Made by a program: the position numbers and the translations under genes
Origin: Bacteroidales bacterium
Lineage (GTDB): Bacteria; Bacteroidota; Bacteroidia; Bacteroidales; UBA4417
Assembly (NCBI GenBank): GCA_025350385.1
Contig: JANXXZ010000305.1
Coordinates: 1 to 34,832, forward strand
Length of the DNA stretch: 34,832 nt
Reading direction: 5' to 3'
The notes under the pieces: model-generated
Databases searched by the model: none
Told to the model about the DNA's origin: nothing
The model's input: the letters and a program-made list of their open reading frames with translations, nothing else
Shown: piece by piece, positions 6,977 to 15,461 of the stretch
How the letters are laid out: each line of letters opens with the position of its first letter
Position numbering within the stretch: the stretch's first letter is position 1

Positions 6977-9900
6977 ATGCATAAGATTGAACAACACCCC
7001 ATTCTTGAGGTTCCAACCCCCGATAAAGCTACTTTTCTTTTTGAAGGCGAAACAATATTCGGCGAAAGAGGATTTACCATAGCAGCAGCCCTTCACCAGG
7101 CAGGCCACCCTGTTCACAGTCACAGTCTGCATAACCGTGAACGCAGCCTTGAATGCGGTATTGGTAAATGCGGCGCCTGTGAAATGCTGGTCGACGGGCA
7201 GGTCCGCCGAATATGTATCACCACGGTTGATAATGTTAGGAAAGTACAGGAAATCCCACATAATTATACCCCTTCGGTTAAACAAATCAAAAAGGACACA
7301 GCCATTAAGGTGCATAAAACCACCGTTGCCATCATTGGCGCCGGGCCTGCCGGTCTTGCCTGCCGGGAAGAACTGAACAGGCAGGGTATTGATAATATTG
7401 TAATCGATAATAATGATAAAATCGGCGGACAATTCCTTATGCAGACCCACCAGTTTTTCTTTTTTGAGAAGGAAAAGAAATTCGGGGGAATGCGTGGTTT
7501 CGACATTGCCAAAACACTTGCCGGCGACAACCATGAAGGCATTTTCCCGAATTCCACAGTATGGGACATACTGGAAGGAAGGCGTATCGCGGTAAAGAAT
7601 ATTAAAACGGAAGAGATTTACTATGTGGATGCTGACCACCTGGTAGTTGCCACCGGTGCTGTGCCCTTTATGCCAACCTTCGAAAATGATGACCTGCCGG
7701 GAGTCTATACAGCCGCTGTGGTGCAGAAAATGATGAACAATGAGTTCACGCTCCTCGGTAAAAGTGTATTGACGGTGGGTGCAGGCAATATAGGTTACCT
7801 GACTTCTTACCAGTTGGTCCAGGCCGGCGCAAAAGTGAAGGCTATCATAGAGGCGCAACCTTTTGAAGGGGGTTTCCCTGTGCAGGCAAACCGTATCCGC
7901 AGGCTTGGTATCCCGGTGTTAACATCCCAGATTTTGCTGAAGGCCATTCCAAACGATGACCATTCAGGTATTGTGGGAGCCGTGATTGCCGACTGCATCA
8001 ACTTTGAACCGGTACCGGGTACTGAACGGATTATTGACGGTATTGATGCCATCAATATCTGCACCGGCCTTGTTTCGGATGACCAGCTTCTCATAAAAGG
8101 AAACGAAATTTTTGGCCGCCAGTGTTATGGGGCAGGGGATGCCATCAGGATTGGCGAAGGTACCAGTGCTGTGGTCCGGGGCAAACAGGTGGCTTTTGAA
8201 ATCCTGCAGGAAATGGCGGAATCATTCAACTATGATGAATACCTCTCCGTTTCGAAAGAATACATTGATTCGCAGCAGCATCCTTACAAGGTGATTGAAG
8301 AGCCGTATAAACCCAGCCTGGAACGGATGAATGAAAAACCGTTCGTTCTGATTGACTGTTTGTACGGATTTGCCTGCAATCCCTGCGAGTTTGCCTGTCC
8401 TCACGGTGCCATCACCAAAACATCCACCAGTACAGTCCCGGATATTGATTTCGGAAAATGCATCGGCTGCATGGATTGTGTTTACCAATGCCCGGGACTG
8501 GCTATTTTCGGCTACAGCCTTAAAAAAGACTGGCTTTTCCTTCCAATTGAATATACCGCGCAGGAAAAGGCTGAAGTATTCCTGGTGGATAATAACGGTA
8601 AAAAACTGGGTAACGGTATTATTGAAAAAATTCTGAAGAAGGCAAATAAAACAGACATTGCCCGTGTAAAATCGTTGGATGTGCATGGAGAGGAGCTGGC
8701 AAATGTCAGGGGTTTCATAGTCAAAGAGAATTATCCAATCCCAGTTACATCGAAACCAACCAGCTACCAGCGTGAACAGGAAATGTACGTATGTCATTGC
8801 GATGATGTGACATTGGGCGAAGTTTTATCCACCATTGGTGACCGGAAATTTATTTCGGTGGATGAAATCAAACATACCACCCGGCTTGGGATGGGCGCCT
8901 GCCGGGGAAAGCGCTGTATCCGCCGCTTAAAACAGGTGATGCGTAATAAGGGAATCTCAATTGTCGGCGACGCAACTCCCCGTGGACCACTCAGCAACCA
9001 GCTGGCCATGGGTGAATTATACCCCAGCACAGTCCGCGAAAAAGTGATCATTCATCATAACGGAACACCAACCCGGAAAATTGAAGTGCAGGCAGTTGTT
9101 GCAGGCGGAGGTATAGGAGGAAGCGCTGTATTCCGTTATTTATCGGAGGCAGGAATGAATCCCGTTCTCATAAATTATGGCAGGGGAGCTTCCTGGCGCA
9201 ATATTGCCGGTGGCAGGCCCGCGTTCAGCCTTCCCGAAATTGCCGATATAGCCAGGCATAACCATGAGATTTTTAAAGAGTTGCAGACACTGCGTGATAT
9301 AAACCTGCTAAAAACGAGGTATGTAACCTTTGCTCATGATGATGCAACATATAAAGCGCTGGATGAAGCACGGTCGTATTCAGATGCCTATTTGATTGAT
9401 CCGTCAAAATATGCCAGAGAGATATCGCCGGGTATAAATCCGGACCTCGGCAAAACTTACCAGGCAGCCCAGATTACCCGTGATTGCTGGCAGGCTACCC
9501 CGGGTCGTGTAATAGATCTTATCCGCCGCATTGGTATAGAAAAGGGTGGTAAGGTCTATGAAGATTGCCAGCTGGTAGATGTACGCCGTGAAAATGGCAA
9601 CTATATTGCCCTGGTTAAAGACCATGAGAGAAACTATATTGAGTTCCACACCCGGCATTTTGTAAATGCCCTGGGACCCGAAAGCGAAAAGTTTTCTCGC
9701 CAGTTGGGAATTGAAACAGGACTTTTCCCAGTAAGACACCAGGCATTCATAACCAGGCGACTTCCTAATCTTGGAATGAACGGTCAGCCGCTTGATATGC
9801 TTATTGATCGACGGAAATACAAAGGCTTTTCTGCTGTATACGGTCAACAATTGGGCGAAACCGGCCAGGTGATTGGTTGTGCTTCTCCTTTGGTGGAGCA

Positions 9901-10213
9901 GGTTGAAGCAGATAAAAATCTGAAAATTAATTCAAAAGAATTCTTGGAGATAGTTTCCGAGATTTTTGTAAACTGGTTACCTCAATTGTCATCTGTGGGA
10001 TTCCAGGCAGTATGGGCCGGCTTTTATGTTGAACCACGCATGATCGTTGATCCTGAGCTGGGTCTTTTTGTCGGAATGCGGGGACAGGGATTTATGCTTG
10101 GTCAATACCTTGCAAAGTTATATGTGGACAAACTGTTAAACCGCCTGGTCCCGTCCTATTTTGATCAATTGAAAATTGGAGGGGATGGGTTACTTGAAAA
10201 ATCTTTCAGGTAG
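6977..10213 (+). CDS. Multidomain FAD/Fe-S amino-acid or amine dehydrogenase fusion
   Basis: A 1078-residue flavo-iron-sulfur protein. Domains in order: a [2Fe-2S] ferredoxin-like domain with Cys60-x4-Cys65-x2-Cys68-x11-Cys80; an FAD/NAD(P) disulphide-reductase-fold domain with G121-A-G-P-A-G126 and a second dinucleotide motif near 268; a 2[4Fe-4S] ferredoxin with Cys461, 467, 470 and 474 and Cys495, 498, 501 and 505; a BFD-like [2Fe-2S] domain (Cys606-x-Cys608 ... Cys642-x4-Cys647); and a D-amino-acid-oxidase/glycine-oxidase-fold domain from ~703 with GGGIGG at 710-715. The set equals HcnA, HcnB and HcnC of hydrogen cyanide synthase, or the subunits of opine oxidases and archaeal dye-linked proline dehydrogenases, joined in one chain with an added ferredoxin. 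A soluble dehydrogenase that oxidises an amine or amino acid and passes electrons to ferredoxin or NAD is inferred. The substrate cannot be read from sequence. Monocistronic. Confidence 0.85.
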   Translation: MHKIEQHPILEVPTPDKATFLFEGETIFGERGFTIAAALHQAGHPVHSHSLHNRERSLECGIGKCGACEMLVDGQVRRICITTVDNVRKVQEIPHNYTPSVKQIKKDTAIKVHKTTVAIIGAGPAGLACREELNRQGIDNIVIDNNDKIGGQFLMQTHQFFFFEKEKKFGGMRGFDIAKTLAGDNHEGIFPNSTVWDILEGRRIAVKNIKTEEIYYVDADHLVVATGAVPFMPTFENDDLPGVYTAAVVQKMMNNEFTLLGKSVLTVGAGNIGYLTSYQLVQAGAKVKAIIEAQPFEGGFPVQANRIRRLGIPVLTSQILLKAIPNDDHSGIVGAVIADCINFEPVPGTERIIDGIDAINICTGLVSDDQLLIKGNEIFGRQCYGAGDAIRIGEGTSAVVRGKQVAFEILQEMAESFNYDEYLSVSKEYIDSQQHPYKVIEEPYKPSLERMNEKPFVLIDCLYGFACNPCEFACPHGAITKTSTSTVPDIDFGKCIGCMDCVYQCPGLAIFGYSLKKDWLFLPIEYTAQEKAEVFLVDNNGKKLGNGIIEKILKKANKTDIARVKSLDVHGEELANVRGFIVKENYPIPVTSKPTSYQREQEMYVCHCDDVTLGEVLSTIGDRKFISVDEIKHTTRLGMGACRGKRCIRRLKQVMRNKGISIVGDATPRGPLSNQLAMGELYPSTVREKVIIHHNGTPTRKIEVQAVVAGGGIGGSAVFRYLSEAGMNPVLINYGRGASWRNIAGGRPAFSLPEIADIARHNHEIFKELQTLRDINLLKTRYVTFAHDDATYKALDEARSYSDAYLIDPSKYAREISPGINPDLGKTYQAAQITRDCWQATPGRVIDLIRRIGIEKGGKVYEDCQLVDVRRENGNYIALVKDHERNYIEFHTRHFVNALGPESEKFSRQLGIETGLFPVRHQAFITRRLPNLGMNGQPLDMLIDRRKYKGFSAVYGQQLGETGQVIGCASPLVEQVEADKNLKINSKEFLEIVSEIFVNWLPQLSSVGFQAVWAGFYVEPRMIVDPELGLFVGMRGQGFMLGQYLAKLYVDKLLNRLVPSYFDQLKIGGDGLLEKSFR

Positions 10214-10245
10214 CAATTCTGCCGACCTGACGGGGGACAATAGTT

Positions 10246-10283
10246 TCTTTAAAAAACAAAGGGCAGTTTTTTTGGCTGCCCTT
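10246..10283 (-). terminator. Intrinsic terminator after wzc
   Basis: AAGGGCAG (10259-10266) pairs exactly with CTGCCCTT (10276-10283) around a 9-base loop. On the minus strand the stem is followed by a T-rich run (10246-10258), so it ends the exopolysaccharide operon. The hairpin also lies 45 bases past the stop of the plus-strand redox gene and may act in both directions. Confidence 0.8.
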
Positions 10284-10304
10284 CACAATGAGATTTAATG
10301 ACGA

Positions 10305-12794
10305 CTATGATTTGTTGAAAAGTTTGCTGAAGAAACTAGGTTCCTTAGTTCCCTCTTCTTCGGTATAGTATCCGTGTGAGGCTCCATATCCATATCCGTA
10401 TCCATATCCGTAACCATACCCATACCCGTATCCGTATCCGCCATACGATGATTTTTCGAGGTTTACATCGTTTACCAAAACTACCGCGTTTTTGATATCC
10501 CGGTTCTCAACGTCCGAAATAATGGCATTGAACATCTTTTTGTGCGTATAATTCTGACGCACTATCATCATGGTAACATCGGCATGTTTCATTAACAGGT
10601 ATGCATCCGTGACCAGTCCGATAGGGGGTGTATCAAGGATAATATAATCATACATCTCTTTCAGCCTGTCCATAAGTTCATCGTTCCGGCTGGTGGCGAT
10701 GAGTTCAGTAGGATTGGGAGGAATAGGCCCGGCAGTGATAATATCAAGGTTATCAAAAGGTGTTTTCTGGATGATATCTTCAATTTTTGATTTACCAATG
10801 AGGAACGAAGTTATCCCGACATCATTGTTTAACCCTAAATCCTGGTAAAGTTTTGGTTTACGTAAGTCATAACCCATTAAAAGAGTCTTACGATCGAACT
10901 GAGCATAGATAGAGGCCAGGTTCATTGCGGTAAAAGATTTTCCTTCACCCACCGTTGAAGAACTCACCAGGATCGTAACCTTATTGTCGCCCTGCAAAAT
11001 AAAATGCAGGTTTGTCCTGACTGCCCTCACCGATTCGGTAAGAGAGGATTTGGGATAGATAGCTGCAACCAGGTTGGTACTGTGACTATTATGCAGTATA
11101 TGCCCGACAATCGGAAGCCGCGTATGATTCTCCACATCCTTTTTCTCAACTATAGTATCGTTCAGGTAATCCTTTCCTAAAATAAACAGAATCGGAATAA
11201 TGAGTCCCAGCAATAAGGCAATGGTGAAATTCAATGCTGTTTTGGGATATACCTTTTCTTTTAAATTGGGCTCGGAAACATCGAGTACTTCGTTATCCGG
11301 GGTGTTGCTGGCAAGGGTAATCTGGGCTTCTGAACGTTTTTCGAGGAGGAAGGTATAAATCTGGTTATTCAGGTTAACCATTCGCTTTATGCCAAGCAAC
11401 TGTCGTTGCGTTGCTGGTAAACTTTTAAATTTCCCTGTGAGTTGATTTATTTTATTATCAAGATCTTTCAGGGCAATATCGGATGTATTCACCGTGAAAG
11501 AGATATTCTCCAGAAGGGACTTTTGGGCAGATTTGATTTTATTGTTCAAAGCAATTATTACCGGGCTTGTTTCACGCAGGTTTACAATGCGTTGCGATCT
11601 GTCAGCATAAAGCTGGGTAAGTTCATTTATGAGACTACCCAATACCGGGTCTTCAATCCCAAGGGAGGACGGAACCGGCATTTTATTAATGTCGTTATTG
11701 TTTTTACGCAGGTATTCCTGGAGGTATTTGTAATATTTAGATTTAACCATCATTTCAGCTTTGTGGGATTGAAGCTGATTGATATATACATATGCCTGCT
11801 GCGATTGCGCGTCCAGGTCCATGATTTCGTTGCTTGACTGGAAATTCTGAAGTTGTGATTCATTTGAGCGTAAGGTATCTCCTATGTCGTTAAGCTGGCT
11901 GTCAATAAACCGCAATGTATTAATAGCAATACGGTTCTTCTTTTCCAGGCCGAGCTGAATATATTCCGACGTCAGCTTGTTTAGAAAATCGGCCGATTTG
12001 GTGTTCGAATTTCCTTTAAGTGAAATCTCAACAATCATAGCTTCCTTGTTGATGGGTTCGATTTCATAACCCGAGAATTCACTGATCAGCGAATTCAATG
12101 AATTGAAATTAAACTGGTAGGTACTGCCAATATCACTAGCCGGACGAAACTTTGGATTGAGTACAATTCGGAATGAAAATGCCGAATCAACTATTTCAGC
12201 GCCAAAACGGAATGTCTTCTTTACCGAAATGGTTTTAATAACATCTTTTCCTTCAGGGTCCTTGAAGGTTTGGAAATCGTAAAGCATTACCTCCTGGCCA
12301 TCAGCGATCAACTGGAAATCATTTTTTGAAAGAATTGTGACGTTGAATTTCAGGTTGCTTACGGGTTGCTTATGGCTTGAATCATAAATTACAGTTATGG
12401 GACAATTCTTATAAACTTCGTTGATTACAAAATTGTCCTCTTGATAGTAGGAAACATAAAAATCGAGTTTCTGAATAGCCCGGGAAATTAGGAAGCGTGA
12501 TTTCAGGATACCGATTTCGGTTTGAAGATCCTGGGTATTCATGTTTGAACCAATTCCCAGCAATTTCTGTGGGTCAATCATGTTACGCTGCTCACCCTTG
12601 ATAAGTACTGTAGTTTTTACTTTAAAAACCTCTTTGGTAAACTTATTGAACATATAAGCCAGCGCAAGCGAAACCATGATCGCGATTACGAAGAGGTACC
12701 AGTTTGACAGGATTTTATAGAACAGCGCTTTGTAATCAATGGTTTGATCCTGAGGATTCAATTCACTATTGAAAATCGGAGTAGTATTATTCAT
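10305..12794 (-). CDS. wzc: Wzc-type polysaccharide chain-length/BY-kinase
   Basis: An 829-residue inner-membrane polysaccharide co-polymerase with a bacterial tyrosine kinase domain. The Wzz domain begins with a membrane segment at about 30-52, a coiled-coil-rich periplasmic part follows, and a second membrane segment lies near 515-540. The cytoplasmic kinase has Walker A STVGEGKS, a Walker A'-like GYDLRKPK and Walker B YIILDTPP. Gly replaces the first Asp of the DxD form of Walker A', a variant I believe is common in Bacteroidota. The C-terminus has the tyrosine cluster expected for autophosphorylation, here as nine consecutive Tyr-Gly dipeptides (residues 787-804). It controls export and length of a surface polysaccharide together with the Wza-like protein 27 bp upstream. 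No glycosyltransferases, wzx or wzy flank the pair, so it probably serves a locus elsewhere. Confidence 0.93.
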   Translation of the reverse strand: MNNTTPIFNSELNPQDQTIDYKALFYKILSNWYLFVIAIMVSLALAYMFNKFTKEVFKVKTTVLIKGEQRNMIDPQKLLGIGSNMNTQDLQTEIGILKSRFLISRAIQKLDFYVSYYQEDNFVINEVYKNCPITVIYDSSHKQPVSNLKFNVTILSKNDFQLIADGQEVMLYDFQTFKDPEGKDVIKTISVKKTFRFGAEIVDSAFSFRIVLNPKFRPASDIGSTYQFNFNSLNSLISEFSGYEIEPINKEAMIVEISLKGNSNTKSADFLNKLTSEYIQLGLEKKNRIAINTLRFIDSQLNDIGDTLRSNESQLQNFQSSNEIMDLDAQSQQAYVYINQLQSHKAEMMVKSKYYKYLQEYLRKNNNDINKMPVPSSLGIEDPVLGSLINELTQLYADRSQRIVNLRETSPVIIALNNKIKSAQKSLLENISFTVNTSDIALKDLDNKINQLTGKFKSLPATQRQLLGIKRMVNLNNQIYTFLLEKRSEAQITLASNTPDNEVLDVSEPNLKEKVYPKTALNFTIALLLGLIIPILFILGKDYLNDTIVEKKDVENHTRLPIVGHILHNSHSTNLVAAIYPKSSLTESVRAVRTNLHFILQGDNKVTILVSSSTVGEGKSFTAMNLASIYAQFDRKTLLMGYDLRKPKLYQDLGLNNDVGITSFLIGKSKIEDIIQKTPFDNLDIITAGPIPPNPTELIATSRNDELMDRLKEMYDYIILDTPPIGLVTDAYLLMKHADVTMMIVRQNYTHKKMFNAIISDVENRDIKNAVVLVNDVNLEKSSYGGYGYGYGYGYGYGYGYGYGASHGYYTEEEGTKEPSFFSKLFNKS
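10383..10445 (-). repeat. Tyr-Gly dipeptide repeat in wzc tail
   Basis: This stretch codes YGG followed by nine YG units. Gly is coded by GGA, GGT and GGG and Tyr by both TAT and TAC, so the DNA is not a clean microsatellite although the 6-base periodicity is strong. Repeat-number change could vary the phosphorylatable tail. Confidence 0.85.
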
Positions 12795-12821
12795 TCTGGT
12801 TTGGATGTATTTCGCGTAAGG

Positions 12822-13607
12822 TTAAATTTTAAAGAAAGTAAGCAATGCCATGATAGTAGACAGGCTTGATAGAATTAAAGCATAAGGAAATGCTTCAAAT
12901 GCATATTGTTTGCTTTTAAGTGGTTCGACGTATAAAACGTCGCCCGGCCGCATATAATAATAATCAGAAGTTAAAATATCTTTTTTTGTCAGGTCAAGGG
13001 TAACTATATTCGTTTTACCGCCATCTCTCCTTAAAAGCCGGACTGTATTCCGGTTCGAATAGGTTGTAAGATCGCCGGCCATTGATATAGCCTGGAAAAT
13101 CGTAACCCTGTCCTGATTAACTGTATAATCGCCCGGGTTTTTTACTTCACCTAGTACGGTAAGTTTGAAATTCACCAGTTTCACAATAACTCCGGGAGCA
13201 TTCACATCTTTCGACATCAAATCCAGCAATTCCTTTTCAACGTCAGTGATATAAAGACCTCCGGCTTTAATTTTCCCTAAAAGCGGTAGATTGATATATC
13301 CGGAATCATTTATGGGGTAACTGTATAGATATATGGTTTGTTCATATACTGCGCCATTGGCTGATCCTCCACTCATGTCGGAAAATATTTTATTTGCATC
13401 CTGGTCCATGGTAAATAGCCTGATATACAAATAATCCCCGGGTTGTAATCGGTATTTCAATGGCTGGTTGTCAAATACAGTTTTTGGCGCGGCACCCTCG
13501 GGCTCCTGTAAGTATTTTATTTTACGCTGCGGAACACAGGAAAAAAGAATCAAACCCGACAGGATCATGAAAATAATTGATTTGAACCAAGTAAAAATAG
13601 TATTCAT
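12822..13607 (-). CDS. wza: Polysaccharide export lipoprotein, Wza family
   Basis: A 261-residue outer-membrane export lipoprotein. The N-terminal lipoprotein signal ends in L21-F-S-Cys24. A Poly_export domain follows (PLKYRLQPGDYLYIRL near 50-65, then GYINLPLLGKIKAGGL), then an SLBB domain (FKLTVLGEVKNPGDYTV) and a second SLBB-like segment (YYYMRPGDVLYVEPLKSKQ). A C-terminal hydrophobic helix at about 238-258 is usual for Bacteroidota members and probably anchors the protein. It forms the outer-membrane channel for a polysaccharide handled by the downstream Wzc; the 27-bp gap and shared strand indicate one operon. No convincing -7 box was found in the spacer upstream. Confidence 0.93.
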   Translation of the reverse strand: MNTIFTWFKSIIFMILSGLILFSCVPQRKIKYLQEPEGAAPKTVFDNQPLKYRLQPGDYLYIRLFTMDQDANKIFSDMSGGSANGAVYEQTIYLYSYPINDSGYINLPLLGKIKAGGLYITDVEKELLDLMSKDVNAPGVIVKLVNFKLTVLGEVKNPGDYTVNQDRVTIFQAISMAGDLTTYSNRNTVRLLRRDGGKTNIVTLDLTKKDILTSDYYYMRPGDVLYVEPLKSKQYAFEAFPYALILSSLSTIMALLTFFKI

Positions 13608-13778
13608 GTATACTTGCTTTAATGTTTAAAATAAGATATTTCCGGCATAAAAATACGAAATTGACTTCAATTATCTGTCTTTTTTTTAGATTCCGAAAAA
13701 TCATGCCGATATATATGGAAATGAAATAACCAGGATTTTAGTAAACAACAACTTAATTGGACAGTAAGAAGAAACATG

Positions 13779-13811
13779 ATGTAATCCTCCTGATAACTGT
13801 TGGGATTACAT
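13779..13811 (-). terminator. Possible hairpin downstream of miaB
   Basis: ATGTAATCC (13779-13787) and GGATTACAT (13803-13811) form a 9-bp perfect stem with a 15-base loop, 64 bases beyond the miaB stop. On the minus strand it is followed by a mildly T-rich stretch, so termination is possible but weak. Confidence 0.4.
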
Positions 13812-13874
13812 TTAAAAATCAACGTATTAACATGTTAAAAAGAAGTGCAATCCGGATGATTCTATTCAAAATTG

Positions 13875-15212
13875 TCATGTATCTTGTACCTCTGCTCCTC
13901 TTAATGTGGCTGCGGTGCAACTCTCAATTCTTACTTTGACATAATCACCTGGATTATGATGAGCCCGCAGGAAAACAACCACCTTGTTCTGACTATTGCG
14001 CCCATAGAGTTTTTCAGAGGATCGTTTCGAAACTCCTTCAACCAGTACTTCAAATACTTTCCCGACATCTTTTTTATTGCTTATCAGGGATAACTCCTGC
14101 TGCATAGCAATAATATCATCCAGCCTCCGGCTTTTGTCTGTCTCCGGCACATCATCCTTATACTTCTTAGCGGCAATTGTATTAGGCCGTTCGGAATACT
14201 TGAACATAAATGCATAATCGTATTCGGCCCAACGCATAAGCGAAAGAGTATCCTTGTGGTCCTCTTCAGTTTCACCACTAAATCCGGTAATAATATCAGT
14301 TGAAATGGCACAATCAGGCAAATGTTTCCGGATGGATTCAACCCGTTCCGTGTACCATTCCCGGGTATAGTTTCGGTTCATGAGTTTAAGCATTCTTGAA
14401 CTGCCCGACTGCACGGGGAGATGGATAGATTTGCAGATATTGTCATGGGCAGCTATTACCTTCAGCAGATCATCCGATAGATCCTTGGGATGGGATGTTG
14501 CAAAACGAACACGTAGTTTCGGATCAACCCGGGTCACCTCTTCAAGCAGCATCGGGAACTTAGTAATGATTTCATTTTCCTCCCAACGGTATGAATTCAC
14601 ATTTTGCCCCAGCAGGGTTACTTCGCGGAAGCCTTGCTGAAACAATCCTTTTGCTTCATCTACTATGCTTTTTGGGTTGCGGCTGCGCTCCTTCCCCCTG
14701 GTATAGGGAACTACGCAATATGCGCAGAAATTCTCGCAGCCACGCATAATACTTATAAAAGCAGTAATCCCGTTGCCACTTAACCGGACGGGATTGATAT
14801 CGGCATAGGTTTCATCAGCCGACAAAAGGGTATTTATAGCTTTCTGACCTGAACCAACCTGCTCAAGCAGTTGGGGCAGCGACCGGTAAGCGTCAGGTCC
14901 AGCGATCAGATCAATATGTTTTTCTTCTTCGAGTAATTTCTCTTTCAGCCGCTCGGCCATACATCCCAGGATACCGATGACTAGCGATGGTTTTCGTCGT
15001 TTCAGGGCATGAAGTTCATTCAGCCTCTTACGCACCCGCTGTTCGGCATTATCGCGTATGGAACAGGTATTCATAAAAATAAGATCGGCCATTTTCATAT
15101 CCGCAGTGGGTTCATAATCATGATTATACAGAATGGATTCAATGATTTCACTATCCGATATATTCATCTGGCAGCCATAGGTCTCAATATATACTTTCTT
15201 CTTTTCTTCCAC
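13875..15212 (-). CDS. miaB: tRNA-2-methylthio-N6-dimethylallyladenosine synthase
   Basis: A 445-residue radical-SAM methylthiotransferase that adds the 2-methylthio group to i6A37 of tRNAs reading UNN codons. The N-terminal MTTase domain has the three cluster cysteines Cys14 (YGCQMN), Cys50 (MNTCSIRDNA) and Cys84 (ILGCMAER). The radical-SAM motif is Cys159-x3-Cys163-x2-Cys166 with the following YTRGKERSR typical of MiaB. The C-terminus is a TRAM domain (KVFEVLVEGVSKRSSEKLYGRN ...). Length and motifs are normal for the family. The start is GTG, seven residues before the conserved VYIETYGC strand. It is divergent from topA and has its own -7 box. Confidence 0.96.
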   Translation of the reverse strand: MEEKKKVYIETYGCQMNISDSEIIESILYNHDYEPTADMKMADLIFMNTCSIRDNAEQRVRKRLNELHALKRRKPSLVIGILGCMAERLKEKLLEEEKHIDLIAGPDAYRSLPQLLEQVGSGQKAINTLLSADETYADINPVRLSGNGITAFISIMRGCENFCAYCVVPYTRGKERSRNPKSIVDEAKGLFQQGFREVTLLGQNVNSYRWEENEIITKFPMLLEEVTRVDPKLRVRFATSHPKDLSDDLLKVIAAHDNICKSIHLPVQSGSSRMLKLMNRNYTREWYTERVESIRKHLPDCAISTDIITGFSGETEEDHKDTLSLMRWAEYDYAFMFKYSERPNTIAAKKYKDDVPETDKSRRLDDIIAMQQELSLISNKKDVGKVFEVLVEGVSKRSSEKLYGRNSQNKVVVFLRAHHNPGDYVKVRIESCTAATLRGAEVQDT

Positions 15213-15259
15213 GGGTTGATTCCTGAATTTTGGTAGTAAATGTGTAAAAAAACAGGCTG

Positions 15260-15267
15260 CAAAGTTA
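15260..15267 (-). promoter_or_regulatory. -7 promoter element of miaB
   Basis: TAACTTTG on the minus strand matches TAnnTTTG exactly, 48 bases before the GTG start. A TTTG at 15286-15283 is a possible -33 element, but its 15-base spacing is short. Confidence 0.6.
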
Positions 15268-15424
15268 CGATTTATTCATTTTCAAATACTTATTGCAATG
15301 AATTGTTATTCAGCTATATAAATAATTTATGTGAAATGATTCTAAGTATATCGGGAGCCGGTTATTGATACTGCAACACAATAGTTGTGAACTCCTCTGT
15401 ATAAGTAGTTGTAAATTAATTGCG

Positions 15425-15432
15425 TTACTTTG
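15425..15432 (+). promoter_or_regulatory. Probable -7 element of topA
   Basis: TTACTTTG matches seven of eight positions of the TAnnTTTG element (six of its fixed positions apart from the second base) and lies 30 bases before the topA ATG, the distance seen for the other promoters here. Confidence 0.45.
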
Positions 15433-15461
15433 CAGAATAATTCCGGGTAAAAAGTGAGGAT

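Noticed and set aside
6926..7858. A 310-codon open frame on the minus strand opposite the redox fusion gene
   Set aside because: It lies fully antisense to the ferredoxin and FAD domains, shows no recognisable domain, and its composition is that of a complement of a conserved gene.
13757..13939. A 60-codon plus-strand frame with one hydrophobic helix next to miaB
   Set aside because: It overlaps the conserved TRAM end of miaB and includes an inverted repeat; there is no promoter box or homology signal to support it.
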